Below are positions 34,385 through 47,224 of a DNA stretch of 64,000 nucleotides, one piece after another. A program made the position numbers and the translations under genes. The notes below the pieces were generated by a model. That model was given only the letters and a program-made list of their open reading frames with translations. It did not search any database and was not told the origin of the DNA. Where the stretch lies: contig JAWPHD010001348.1 in assembly GCA_037043455.1 (NCBI GenBank), positions 248,001-312,000 on the forward strand, given 5' to 3'. Source of the DNA: Cyrtodaria siliqua (lineage: Eukaryota; Mollusca; Bivalvia; Adapedonta; Hiatellidae). The number at the start of each line of letters is the position of its first letter. Position 1 is the first letter of the stretch.

Positions 34385-34706
34385 CTTTATAAAGCACACA
34401 AAAAAAGGTACGAACCAAACAGAATAACCCTCAGATGGTACCTCCTTACTCTCGCAGAAGACATTGTCCTAAACCCAGGACCAAGCCCAAATCATCCGCG
34501 CGGTAGCTGCTACAGGCTAGTAGCAAAGACGCATAGGGCAGTAATGTGTAAAGCCTGCTACCTATGGTGGCGCATCAAATGTGACAATATTCCCCCGGCC
34601 GAGTACAACCATTTGTGGCAAAGTGGCAAACCTTGGACATGTAGCAGCTGTTCATCTCTCCACTTCACCGACTCATCTTTTATTAATGATTACAGATTGC
34701 TGTGAA
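34385..34706 (+). pseudogene. LINE N-terminal region: 2A-like motif and PHD-like fingers
   Basis: A frame shifted at the A-run near 34405 reads LTLAEDIVLNPGP; the DIVLNPGP codons are 34460-34483. The 2A consensus is D(V/I)ExNPGP, so only the Glu is replaced (Val). 2A-like peptides that skip a peptide bond are known at this position in several animal non-LTR elements. Downstream CKACYLWWRIKCDNIPP and WTCSSCSS fit the PHD-like zinc-binding region seen in CR1-type elements. The frame stops at about 34704. Confidence 0.65.
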
Positions 34707-34814
34707 ACGAACACCTCATACAATAGTAGCCACATATATCTGATCTACATGACACGTCTTCTGTCATTTTACATGACCATAACAGTGATGACGACAGCTT
34801 AGCTGATATTTACA

Positions 34815-35795
34815 AAGAACTGAGAGACCTCAGAAAAGGTAACTTGAAACACCCGATTATCTGTCATCTAAAATTTAATAGCAAATTCGGAGAAATAAAG
34901 ACATTTTAAATGATAGGCTGACATGCTTGTTCTGTCTGCAACCAAAATTGACAGCTCTTTTAGCAGCAACATGTTTGCATGTGATGGCTATAAGGTAAAA
35001 AGAAGAGACATAAATAAATATGGATGCGGAATCCTCATTTATGTGAGAGCAGACTTGCCGTTTAGACGCAGACCCACTCTTGAATGTGATGGTCTTGAAT
35101 CCATTTGTTTCGAACTTTCGATGCACAAAATAATTTGGGGAATTCTGTCTCTATATAGACACCCTGGCCAAAAGGACGATACATTTACAACACTCGTTAC
35201 ACATATTATTGATAAAATGTATATTGAATATGAACACGTCAAAATCCTCGGAGACCTAAATTATGATTTAAACAAACCAGAAAAATCAAAGCCTCTACCA
35301 CACATCTGTATTATGTATAACCTTGTAAACATTGCTAAAGGTAACACTTGCCATATGAAAATTATGACCCATCAAGGATAAGGATAGATGTTATTTTAAC
35401 AAATCAACCAAATGTATTATGTAATACAATCAATTTCGACTGTGACTCGTCACAACCTCATTGCAACAACCTTAAAGGAATATAAATCATTAAAAGCTAA
35501 ATTATGACCCATCAAGGATAAGGATAGATGTTATTTTAACAAATCAACCAAATGTATTATGTAATACAATCAATTTCGACTGTGACTCGTCACAACCTCA
35601 TTGCAACAACCTTAAAGGAATATAAATCATTAAAAGCTAAATTATGACCCATCAAGGATAGATATTATTTTAACAAAATTTTAATCAACCAAATGTATTA
35701 TGTAATACAATTAATTTCGACGGTGACTGCCACATCCTCATTGCAACAACCTTAAAGGAACAATATGAATCATTAAAACCTGAAAATGCTACTTT
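34815..35795 (+). pseudogene. LINE AP-endonuclease remnant with 140-bp triplication
   Basis: LSATKIDSSF at 34932-34961 corresponds to the endonuclease metal-binding motif xSETKxD, but the catalytic Glu is Ala (GCA at 34938-34940). Then YGCGILIYVRADLPFRRR, WGILSLYRHPG and ILGDLNYDL (the GDxN motif) follow in order. The frame breaks near 35380, where a 140-bp unit starting ATTATGACCC is repeated at 35361, 35501 and 35641; the first two are near-identical, the third diverged. The enzyme would nick target DNA; this copy cannot. Confidence 0.8.
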
Positions 35796-36774
35796 CCGCT
35801 CTTATAAAAACGCTAATGCGCCTGATTCTCCCAAGTACCATTTCAGGTGGCGCACACTTTCGATGACATAGATGACACTTACTGGGCACATGGGATGCTG
35901 GTGGGAGAGATTGTGGATGAACATGCACACTTAAAAAGCAAAAAAAGCTTCGACCCCGTTCATGAACGGTGAATTAAGAAAAGCTATATATAATAAAAAG
36001 ACAACTAAGAAACACTTATTATAATTGTAAATCCAATTTCAATTGGGAAAGGTTCAGAAAACAACGAAACTTCGTCACCAAACTGAAACGAGAATCTATG
36101 GAAGTTTATTTTATTGAACGATGCGGTGGGGGATCAAAGGATCAAAGGATCAAAGGATTTCTGGCCCACAATAAAGCCCTTTTTATCTAGCAAATCTGTG
36201 CATACATCAGATAATAACTTATAACTTATTCCGAATGAAAATTACAAGCTTATTTCTGAACCGGACAAAGTCTGCACTATTTTTAATGATTTTTACGCTA
36301 CTATAGCAAACAGCATAGTAGCGGAGGAAATAACCAGAAAATAGTTCAGATTGTGATACAAGTATGATATTTTGCACAGTGCTTGCACATATTATATTCA
36401 AATGAAAAATAACCTGGGCCAATTCAATTTCGATAATTTTGAAGATGTCCGCAAATATCCAAGATGGCGACAAAAATACTGCAAATATAAGATACAGCTG
36501 TACATTAAACTAATACTTTCTACTCATTCACTATAGTTTGGATCGACTGTATAACCAGCAATCATATTTGCAAATATTTCGGCATGATTATGCATTTATT
36601 CAAAATAAAAATATGCGTATACCCCACCCACCGAAAAGTATATGTTCAGTCTATGCTTTACATTCTATAGTGGTTATCAGATGCTCGGGTATTCATATAA
36701 TTGCGGTTATATACGTATTAAAATATGCATAATGATATCGGATGTACTTACTAACGGAACACACCTACTTACTA

Positions 36775-36915
36775 TTTGCTCTTATGGAGAGAACTGTAAC
36801 TAATGTTGTAATAACTTGTAGTCAATCCATTTGCATATGTTTCTATGAATATTGTGATGTTGAATTGATGTATTGCAACATATCTGTAATAAAATATTAT
36901 TAAATTAAACTACTC
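36775..36915 (+). repeat. LINE-like 3' tail, copy 1
   Basis: GAGAACTGTAACTAATGTTG, CAATCCATTTG and a terminal AATAAAATATTATTAAATTA match 54945-55085. Its position 0.3 kb after the LINE pre-RT remnant suggests it is that family's 3' UTR. Confidence 0.55.
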
Positions 36916-37079
36916 TTTGATATTGCCAATTGATTCAATACCCCACCCACAAAAATCTCATAGAAATACGAAAATACTACCAATATTGACATATTTTAGA
37001 CTTTTTATTTTGTATGATCTTAAACTGAAGTTTGGACTGATACTATCTTCTATCGGCGTTTTTTACTGACTGTGCTAAG

Positions 37080-37798
37080 GCCGTACCCATATTATCAACC
37101 CTGTTATGGTTGTAGTTTCGCATGCTTTGCTTCTGTTTTCCCTTATTATTGTTTTTTTTTAATGTATGATTTGGTTGATTGTATTCTGTGAATGCTACAT
37201 TTCCTGTTCGAATTGTATATCTACTTTTATATTTAGTCCTGATAAACTACTTTCAAGTTTGCATTCTATTCAAATTGCCACGCATAGCTATATGGCGCTA
37301 ACACGCCAAAGTAGCACGTTAGCATTTGCAACTGCTACATACACGGTATCTTTTCTTACAACCACATTGTCGAAATGCTTGACAAATAGCTGAAACGCGG
37401 AAAAGAGTTGTCCAATACGGTTCCAGTGGTCACCAGCATATGTGCAGACCCATTAATACGGATAAAGTATAATCTGATATGTAAAAGTATGCACGTGATT
37501 GTTGCCACGGAGTGCGCTTGTTCTTAAAACAACGGCAATAACGCTGTGATAGTGTGACTTAAAATGATGAAACCCGCCTAGAGGCGTGATGGGGGTTGGG
37601 GTGGGTTATGAGGGGACTTCTTAAAGTATCAGGTGTACACTGTTGTTTGCGTATGTATTGTTTCAGCTTAAGATGATACTGACATTGCATACTGCATTAC
37701 ATTCCAATTTACCTTTGAATCGTACTGATACCCAAAATAACGTTTTTAACAGACGTAAACAAAAAATGTCAGACTTATACTATATAATTTGATTACAT
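37080..37798. repeat. Dispersed repeat family copy 2 and flanking sequence
   Basis: 37080-37235 resembles 33290-33850 (GTACCCATATTATCAACCC, TTGTGAATGCTACATTTCC-like). The remainder to 37798 shows no gene; a G-rich run GGGGGTTGGGGTGGG lies near 37590. Confidence 0.4.
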
Positions 37799-38281
37799 TT
37801 CCTAATGTGAATAGCCTAATTCGTGTTCAATTCATTTCATTAAAGAAACTAACCCGCGAAATAACGGCAAATTTACAAAAATGCTTATCGAAACTCCAGG
37901 TCATGCCCGTAGTTATGCGTAGTATGCAAATGAATGTTAAAATATCTTATCTCATTTTAGTTCTATAAATAATATCAAACACAACACTAGTGTATTTGCA
38001 ATACAGTGTATTGTTATTCAAATATGCCACCAATTTCTCATTTCCTAATGTGAATAGCATGATTCGTGTTCAATTCATTTCATTAAAGAAACTGACCCGC
38101 GAAATAACGGCAAATTTACAAAAATGCTTATCGAAACTCCAGGTCATGCCCGTAGTTATGCGTAGTATGCAAATGAATGTTAAAATATCTTATCTCATTT
38201 TAGTTCTATAAATAATATCAAACACAACACTAGTGTATTTGCAATACAGTGTATTGTTATTCAAATATGCCACCAATTTCT
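37799..38281. repeat. 243-bp tandem duplication
   Basis: CCTAATGTGAATAGC starts at 37801 and again at 38044. The two units differ at only a few bases, so the duplication is recent. The unit length is a multiple of three but the frames are stop-broken. Confidence 0.9.
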
Positions 38282-38430
38282 ATATCAACAACACACTATT
38301 ATATACCTACGGATATCCGCTCTTGGAATTTCTTTTACTGGTTTAGGACTCATTCGTTTTAGTTACAAGTCCATTAAAAAACGCAAGTAAACTGCTTAAC
38401 CAGAACAGTAGGAATAGTTTATGGTTTTTA

Positions 38431-38670
38431 ACCATTTTGTGTTTGTGATGTCGTTTGAATTTTTTATTACTTTTGCCTTCTCGTTTGTCTGTTTGCGTGT
38501 TTGTTTTTGTGTTTTGTGGTTGACTGTCGTCCTTGAATGCTGCTTTTTTAACTATTTTGTGTTTGTGATGTCGTTTGAATTTTTTATTACTTTTGCCTTC
38601 TCGTTTGTCTGTTTGCGTGTTTGTTTTTGTGTTTTGTGGTTGACTGTCGTCCTTGAATGCTGCTTTCCCT
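38431..38670. repeat. 120-bp tandem duplication
   Basis: ACCATTTTGTGTTTGTGATG at 38431 and ACTATTTTGTGTTTGTGATG at 38551 begin two nearly identical units ending GTCGTCCTTGAATGCTG. Because 120 is a multiple of three, a 105-codon frame (38421-38738) with a repeated Phe/Val/Cys-rich peptide runs through; this is not evidence of a gene. Confidence 0.9.
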
Positions 38671-38738
38671 GTTCCATATGTTTATCTTTTTTTATGAAAA
38701 TAAACAATAATATGCTGTCAAATTGTTCTCGAGCATAA

Positions 38739-40518
38739 CATTTCGAAAGACGTAAATCCCGTCATAAATATTGGATAAAAATGTATTACTCAGCCAATAG
38801 TAATAATTATCATAATGATTTTTAAATCTATTTCATTTTAAAGGAAAACAGCAAACAAAAATGGCGTGCACCCACGTATTTCTAATTATTTTACATCGAA
38901 AATAGACTATCTGACTAAAATCTGTCTAAAACTCGTCCTATCCTGTTTTACGCGTCTATAAAACTTAAATTAGTGCGTATTTGATGTTTCACCACACATA
39001 TAATAATGATCCTTAATGCTCATAAACACAGTTTTCCTCTTCTAAAAACAACTCCTAACATGTTAAATTATACAATTTAAAAGTACATTAAATGTGGTAA
39101 ACATTTAGATTATATGATAACAGTTATGATGCACATCGATTCAAATTTAATGTAACTTGACAAAAAAGGAGTTGTTATTTTAAAACCACGGTTTGAAGTA
39201 TATTTTGTATAAAAGGAATGTACTTTTAAGAGGTCCTTAAAGCGTGTACTGTAGCTCGGGGAACAATGTTTGAGTGGTGAATAAGATCAGCGCATCCCAA
39301 GCGTGTCGTATCGTAATGTAAATTGCGTGTGAACCTGGAATTGTATATCTTTATGGTACCAGGTTACAGGTGTAAAGCGCAATTCTGAAACATTGCATAT
39401 AGTTTCACAAAAAAAGCTGATGTTAAACCATTTTGTAAACTAAAATCTATATTTCCTACGTTAACAAGTGAAGAAGACTCTGTGAAATGAACACGTTTCT
39501 ATCTACGTACATCTAAAATACTAATTAGATGGGGACCAATTACATTAATAATCTGATCAGAAAATATCCGGGTTACTAATAGTATTATACAGGTATGTTT
39601 TTGAACACTCGACATTTAGCTAAGAATGCTCTTCCCACGCAACAATACATGCATGTACATATCAAAATAAAATGTTTCCTATAAAATATTTTCCTTAAAG
39701 TGTACACACTAATCTATACTATAAAGCGGTATGCGACAGTAAATGGTGTATTTATGTTTTATTACAACGTGTACAACTGAGAAGCTTTATTTTAAAATTG
39801 TTTAACATTCCTAGAAATAATTGAATTGTGTGTCGATCACTCTTTGATTAATTACCGTTTCTGAAACATATTAGAGTTCACGTGTCTCCGAAAATACAAA
39901 AAATGTCGATAATACATGGGGGGAAAAACACACACACAACCATTTCTGTGTTAGTGTTTTGAGTGACTAAGAAACTGTTTGAAACGATAATAGCCTTTCT
40001 TTAGTATATAAACAACGCAGTATAAAATAATGTTTTACTACCAGTTTCTGCATAATACTTTGATATGGTAGCATTTTTAGAACTTTTAGGCCATTTTGGC
40101 GGACATTTTGAAAATGCGTGACCATTTGGAAATAAGGTGAACATGAAGTGGCTCAGGTTCTTAGCATGATCAGGACACTCTAGAGGATCATTCTGCCAAC
40201 TTTCATGCTTGTATCACAATTTGAACTATTTTGCCAAATAAATCAGTTATTTCCTCCGCTATAGGTATTAATAGTACCGCAGCTTTTAACATGCAACATC
40301 CAAGTATTTTAGCTATTCAACGTACCCAACAAGAACGAACAATGTTTTGATTTTAAACCAGTAACGGGAGATTTATTAATAAATTAGACGCGTGTCCGTG
40401 TTTAGATTTGCCCAATTTGCTTTTCTTTTATAGAAAGGTTGCTTTCAATATAACATGTAAGATTCTGTTTTATGTTTTTATGTTATGTGCTATGTTTTGC
40501 TTTCCTTTATGATTGGTG
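38739..40518. other. No recognisable gene
   Basis: AT-rich sequence with no repeats, motifs or extended frames that I can support. Confidence 0.4.
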
Positions 40519-42203
40519 CTTGCAACGGCCCGTGTTTATATTTTAGGTGTCTTTGCCCGTGCTTTTAAATACTTATGATTTTCTATGTTGTTTCCTTATA
40601 TAGTTTAATGCTTATGCCTTCTCCGCAAATTGTATACAATCCTCTTTTCTGGTACTGGATGGTGAAGACGGTCGTTGAACTGGCTGATCCTGCGAGACTA
40701 GAATAGAGGCAATTAACGGGGTATTTCTTTGGGTTAAGTAGTACAATTTGTGAACCTTTCACATGTAATACTTCTCAAATGTATATACTTTCTGATTGAC
40801 AACAACCTAGAATATTGTCCTTTCGTGCATCCTATTATTTTAGCCACTTAGAAGTAATTATTATGTGTCTAATTATTATAGCCCCCGATTATTTATATAG
40901 GATGTACATATGTATATGTGCCATGCAAGATTTTATCTACCCTAAGACTCTCACATCTGTTTTGCTCTCTTCGTTTTCGGAGTAAAACCGATTTAGGAAA
41001 CTTAAATATGCTTAATTACTAACACATTTTCAATCAATATCCATATGTCCTGTATCACTTATTACCCCATTCCTTGCGATATGATACAGCAGCCATTAAT
41101 CTCAAAACTAGTTAACGTCCCTTATAGAACGTCAACTCTCAAATCAGGGGTAATCTCACTGGGGTAACCATTTCATGTGAGCAAATGTAGCTTGTACGTT
41201 CACTTGCCCACATGAATATGAAATGAGAATGAAGCTTTCCTGCATGTTCGGCACACTTTTCGAGTTTTAGTCATTACACTTATTAACTGTTGAGTACTAA
41301 ATGCTGTTTTAAGAATGTCTTAATGCTATGCCTTGATTATATGTGTGGTATTTTGTTATTTAATACCATGTGATATACTGTTTAAAACAAACCATGCTTA
41401 CACCTGTATTATATTGTCTAGTTAACTACATGTAGTCTCATGTATCTGTTTTATTAACATGCCTATACAGATTGTTTCTATCGTTGCTTAATTTACATGA
41501 TATGTTTTATTAGCTACTCAGATAATTTCAGATTGTCTTAATGTATATTTTAAATGTATACCTAAATGCCATTTTAAATCCAATAGGCCCTGTGTTTGCT
41601 TGTTAAATGGATACTATGTTTTGCAGGATATTAGCTATAAGCTACTCAGATAATTTCAAATTGTCTTAATGCATATTTTAAATGTATACCTAAATGCCAT
41701 TTTAAATCCAATAGGGCCTTTGTTTTCTTGTTAAATGGATACTATGTTTTGTCGGAAAAAACCTTAAAGCTTACGTTTATACTGTTTGTACATAACCAAC
41801 GTGAAATAAATATTATCGTATCTTATCTATCTTATAGCAAAGTGGATGTCGCGCCACCACAATTACTCATTTTCAGATCTCTCAGTTGATCTCCAGCGTT
41901 GGTAAAAGGATTGAAAATCAGCTTAACTTAAATTGTTCATAAATACAATCTATTTGAATTCCACGATGCTATGATTTGATGATTGATGAAGTTGCATTAA
42001 ATTTGCCTCTGGTTCTCAGAATGATTGAAAACCAGTTTAACATAAAGTACTCTTAAGGACTTTAATATAATACAGATAACGATAGGGATGCATTGAAATA
42101 ATTAAAACAAAACTAAGAGTAATGGATTCATGCACTTATGCCTGAGACAAAACGTTAGCAGGTCATGATATTGAATCAAAGCCAGTATTAAATGTTTTGA
42201 TAA
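40519..42203. repeat. Segmental duplication, copy A
   Basis: It starts at CTTGCAACGGCCCGTG and ends at AATGTTTTGATA. It aligns in direct orientation with 44842-48531 at very high identity (for example CTGGTACTGGATGGTGAAGA and ACTGGCTGATCCTGCGAGAC). No gene recognised within. Copy A lacks the 2.39-kb insertion of copy B and retains ~400 bp (41549-41955) that copy B lost. Confidence 0.9.
41511..41755. repeat. 128-bp tandem duplication within copy A
   Basis: GCTACTCAGATAATTTCA begins units at 41513 and 41641; both contain ATACCTAAATGCCATTTTAA and end near GATACTATGTTTTG. Confidence 0.85.
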
Positions 42204-42345
42204 TAGCTCTGCAAAAAGTAAACATTTCAGATCAAATGATATTTCGTCAATGTATTCCGTTTGTGATAATGCATGATATTTAGCCATAACACGCAGAGAG
42301 CTTCACACTGCAATCTGAAAATACCTTGATAACCTACGAGACTAG

Positions 42346-42470
42346 AAAATGGCGGTATGCGAATGCAACACCGTAGGAAATGGTGGTGTGTGAATGCAGC
42401 ATTGTAGGAAATGGTGGTATGTGAATGAAACATTATAGGAAATTGTGGTGTGTGAATGCAACACTGTATA
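42346..42470. repeat. ~39-bp tandem repeat
   Basis: About three units of AGGAAATGGTGGTGTGTGAA plus TGCAACACTGT. Confidence 0.8.
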
Positions 42471-42689
42471 TATCAGAACTTCAGAAGTGAATAAGATACT
42501 CAAATTGCGAGGTCAGTGTGGAACAGAAATGGAGAAAAAACACCAATGTTTTTGTGATACAATCAAATTCCTGGGCTTTAATAATGAAGTATGTATGAAC
42601 TAAAAGAGACATTTGTAAAACGTACTCGGTCTACATTTGGAATCACACCTATGTGTTTCGATTAAAATCTTAACATTGTGTTATCCGGA

Positions 42690-43030
42690 AGTCAACGGGA
42701 CAGGAAATAGTTCACTGTTGCTGTATTCTAAACAGTATGGCCGTTAGCCACACGTGTAAGATCTGCATTGCATGTTCGTTACTACAATAAAGATGAAGGT
42801 TATATCAGCGAGTCCACGTAAACAAAATATATATAGATCTATCGGCCAAATGACATTGTAAAACTGATGATAATGTTGGGTTTGACTTTTAATGTCTTTT
42901 GGAGGGAATCTGCTGGGGTCTAGGGGGCCGCCATATTAGTATGACATAGCCAGTATGGATTCCTTCTACATAAATTCGAAATATGATTCTATGGAATTTA
43001 TCGAGCTGTTGCGAATGCTAAGAGATCATT
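42690..43030. repeat. Dispersed repeat, copy 2 of 3
   Basis: Diverged direct copy of 21580-21900, sharing CCACACGTGT, GATGAAGGTT and TGTTGCGAATG in the same order. No coding signal. Confidence 0.6.
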
Positions 43031-44841
43031 TCTAACGGTTTCCCACAACGCAATGAGCAACGATGTGTCAGTATCCAAGGGTATGATGAATGGAAATGCT
43101 TTTTTTGCGAAACAATGCAATTTTCATCAACATTCGCTGAAAACCATAATCGTTTTTAAAATCGTTTTAGCTTGAACAAAAAATACAATGATGTCACAAA
43201 ATGTTTCACTATTCAATGTACATAATTATATCAAAGTTTTTCATTGTATTTGAAATTAAGAAGAATGCTCAAACCGTGATTTGTTTTGACGACTTGCTTA
43301 ACAATTGCATAGAATCACCCTTTTCATACACAAAGTACATGGTTATAAACTAAAAAAATGTAAAAAGATCATTTTCTTGTATCAGTTTGGCGCATTATAA
43401 GTGTTGCGCATGTGCTACTGTGTAGGAAATAAGTCCACACACATACGAGGCTTTATGATTTGGTGGAAAAAAATGCAAAATATACATGAACCGATTTTCA
43501 AAAATCATTTGAGCAGTATAAACAATATTTTGGAAGTTATGAAATTTTGCCTTATATATGTACTCGCCCAGTTTCATTATTTCCATATTGAATTAGATAC
43601 TCACATTGCGGACATGTTGAAAACAAGAATACTCAAACATTGATAATTTTTGTAATTGATAGGGATAGTGGAGTAGAATATTTTCATGAGTCTAGAGTAA
43701 ATTATATTTCTACTTTTTTTGTAATGGATAAAAGGGTGCATGTTGGAATAAATAAATGTCCTAACCCCTGTGGTGCTATGAACTGTTCTGTTATGCGTAA
43801 AATTTAACATTTTCAATTGAGTAGAACAGTAATTGAGTGTATCAATAATTTGCACGTCACATATGCTATTTGTATTTGAACCCTGAATGAAATGGGGTTA
43901 ACACTCATATTAGGTTATATTGGGAATGCAATTTCAGATGGAGATGCCATGAAGGGTGAAGGTTCCCATCAGACATGCCTCCGCAAAGTATCGAACCCAT
44001 GCGGGGCAGAGTATTTGAGATGTAAGATGAAGCTTCCCATCATGCATGCCTCGGGAGTTAACCAATTGGGGCAGAGGACTGTGGCTCCAAAGCCATGGTC
44101 ATATCCACTGGGTTAGCGAGGCCTCTTGTTTGTAACAAAGCTTGTATACATATGTAAATACATGTATATATATTTTTATAGAGAGTGAGGCGTTTAGTCC
44201 AAAACACAAATTTTATATTAACGTACAAAGTTATTTTGGAAAAATAATAATAGTGATGGATATGCATGTTTTACAAGTGTAGTAATATTAGTGCTACAGC
44301 TGAAAACACCAGTTGTGCAAAGTTTGTACCAAACATTTTCGTACAAGGGATGTCTTATAGATAGCTAAATCTATGGATTATCACACTAGTAACACACTAG
44401 TCTTCCATCACAATCATCATCTTTTAAATAACATATATACCTTGGTGTTTTCAACAAATAATTTCTTCTCGGAAGTGTGGGCATTGCATGTTAATGAAAG
44501 GTTATATACATTATGAGCAACCAACACAGTGTAAGCAGAGTGTACATCAGAGTGTACACTGAGTAGCATTGAATGTATAACAGATTTTTGTAGAAAGCAT
44601 GGAATCTCATGTATGCAGTGCCAAAATGTAAGCTCTATGAATTCTATAGACATTGAGATTCATTTAAATTAATTTTTTAGTTATTTGATCACTCTTTTCT
44701 TACATAAACAAGCAATAATATTAGGTGATGTGAACAAAAGCTCCTATAACTTCGACATGAGTATTGCGCAAAATTTCAAAATTGAATTTCATACAGTTAC
44801 TTTGAACGTGTTTTAAAACTTATCATACAGTTTCCGGTGAT
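43031..44841. other. No gene; possible decayed tRNA-like repeat at 43930-44120
   Basis: Two diverged ~80-bp blocks (GGTTCCCATCAGACATGCCTC and AGCTTCCCATCATGCATGCC, each leading to GGGGCAGAG) lie at 43963 and 44029. GTATCGAACCC near 43989 could be the complement of a B-box. The rest shows nothing supported. Confidence 0.3.
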
Positions 44842-46129
44842 CTTGCAACGGCCCGTGTTTATATTTTAGGTGTCTTTGCCCGTGCTTTTAAATACTTATG
44901 ATTTTCTATGTTGTTTCCTTATATAGTTTAATGCTTATGCCTTTCCGCAAATTGTATACAATCCTCTTTTCTGGTACTGGATGGTGAAGACGGTCGTTGA
45001 ACTGGCTGATCCTGCGAGACTAGAATAGAGAGGCAATTAACGTTTTTTTTCTTGGGGTTAAGTAGTACAATTTGTGAACCTTTCACATGTAATACTTCAC
45101 AAATGTATATACTTTCTGATTGACAACAACCTAGAATATTGTCCTTTCGTGCATCCTATTATTTTAGCCACTTAGAAGTAATTATTATGTGTCTAATTAT
45201 TTTAGCCCCCGATTATTTATATAGGATGTACATATGTATATGTGCCATGCAAGATTGTATCTACCCTAAGACGTTCACATCTGTTTTGCTCTCTTCGTTT
45301 TTGGAGTAAAACCGATTTAGGAAACTTAAATATGCTTAATTACTAACATATTTTCAATCAGTATTCATGTGTCCTGTATCACTTATTACCCCATTCCCTA
45401 CGATATGATACAGCAGCCATTAATCTCAAAACTAGTTAACATCCCTTATAGAACGTCAACTCTCAAATCAGGGGTAATCTCACTGGGGTAACCATTTCAT
45501 GTGAGAAAATGTAGGTTGTATGTTCACTTGCCCACATGAATATGAAATGAGAACAAGCAAGGTTTTACGCAAGCGTAAAATAGCTGCCGAGAGAAAATAT
45601 TTATGGGTAGAAACTGGGAACAAACTTTTAACATAATAGCAGACCAAGTCACGGGTGTTAAAACAATATTCAAAAAAAGAGTTGTCACGGAGAAATAAAT
45701 ACGCCATGACCGTTTGTTTTTCTACCAGACACTTTCTTCCCAATTTGTGCTACCAAACATTTTGAATCAAGGTGGGCGAATCCTTACAATTGATTACATA
45801 TTCACCTTTGTAGCACGACGTGCTAAAGTACACATCAGCACAGAAATACAATTACTCACGTATGGGATGCGTTTGCGTTAGCGTGCATTACAACACAGAT
45901 AAACTGTTCATTGCTTCCATGTGTAATTATAAGATTGCTTTATCAAAGTGAAAAAACTGCGGAGAACAGCGCAGCTCGACTATTCGATTTTTCAGAGAAT
46001 AATAAATTTATAGCTCGTATATACCATCAGAAAACAAGGCTACAACAATGTGGGGTGGGCTGGGGCACAACATAACTATGTGTAAGAATTGATCAAAACT
46101 ACACAGAAATATGTATAAAAATAAATAAA

Positions 46130-47160
46130 AAATAAATAAATCGAGTTTTGAGTGGGGTGCGGGGTGGGGGTGGAGGAGAGGCGGGGTGGATGGTGGGGTG
46201 GGTGTGTGTGTGTGTGGGGGGGGGGGGGGGCGGGGGGGGGGGAGTGGAGGTGGTGAGGGCAACATATATGTGTAGAATTCACCAAAACAACACAAAAGTA
46301 TGTAAACAAAAAATCGAGTTTTGAGTGGGGATGGGGGAGAGGCGGGGGGTGGGGAGGGCAACATATATGTGTAAGAAGCTATGTAATATTTGACCAAAAC
46401 AACACAGAAATATGGTAAAACAAAATAAAAATATTTCGATTGAAGGGAGTGGGGGTGGGAGGGCAATATCTATGTGTAAGAATTGACCAAAAGAACACAG
46501 AAATATGTTAAAAAATAAAAACAAATAAAAAAAACAGTTTCGAGTGTGGGGGGGTGGGGGGGGAAGGGTGGGGGCGGGGGAGAGAAGCAGGGGTGGGGGG
46601 AGGGTAAGAAGCTATGTGTAAGAATTGACCAAAAAACACAGAAATATGTAAAAAAAATAAATAAAACAATTCTAGTTTCGAGTGTGTGGTGGGTGCGGGG
46701 GAGTGGGGAGTGGCGGGGGAGGCGAGGCGGGGGAAGGGGCAACATGTTTAAGAATTGACAAAAGCAACTCAGAAATATGTAAAAAAAACCCATAGAGTTT
46801 CAAGTGGGGGTGGTGGGGCAAGCGGGGATGAGAGGCGGGAGTGGGTTGGGGGTTGGGGGGAGGGGGCAACATATATGTGTAAGAATGGACTAAAACAACA
46901 CAGAAATATGTAAAAAAAAAAAAGAAAAAAAAGTTTCAAATGGTGGTGGGAGGGGTGGGGGTGGGGGGGGGGGTTGAGAGGCGGGTTAGGGGGTGGGGGG
47001 GGGGGGGCGAGAGGGAAACATATGTGTAAGAATTGACTAAAACAACACAGAAATATGTAAAAAAAAAAAAGTTAAAAAAAAAAGATTGTGGAGGTGGGTG
47101 GGAGGGTGGGGGGGGGGGGGGGGCGGTGGGGGGGGGGGGGGCGTAGGAGGGAGCCCATGC
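46130..47160. repeat. G-rich tandem repeat, 8-9 irregular units
   Basis: Each 93-190-bp unit has a G/T-rich block with several G4-G20 runs on the plus strand and an A-rich block AACACAGAAATATGTAAAA preceded by TGTGTAAGAATTGACC. The A-rich anchor occurs at about 46101, 46288, 46402, 46493, 46635, 46765, 46897 and 47043. Proline-rich frames on the minus strand are artefacts of the C-rich strand. Confidence 0.9.
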
Positions 47161-47224
47161 CCAAATATGGGTGAAGTATGAATAAGATGCATAATGCTAT
47201 AAAAAATCCCAAACCAAAATTATA

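Larger units (their letters stand above)
34188..36480 (+). mobile_element. Decayed APE-type non-LTR retrotransposon
   Basis: In order on the plus strand: an N-terminal segment with a 2A-like NPGP motif, a PHD-like cysteine cluster, an AP-endonuclease remnant, and the pre-RT segment (ERCGGGSKDQ, then FNDFYATIANSIVAEE at ~36275-36325). Frameshifts and stops are frequent. The reverse transcriptase is not found; similarity fades near 36480. A 3'-UTR-like tail follows at 36775. Layout suits the CR1/Jockey/L2 group. Confidence 0.8.

Noticed and set aside
38421..38738. 105-codon frame with an internal peptide repeat
   Set aside because: The repeat is a 120-bp DNA duplication whose length happens to keep frame; no family resemblance.
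46008..46872. Proline-rich minus-strand frames up to 152 codons
   Set aside because: They arise from the C-rich complement of the G-rich minisatellite.
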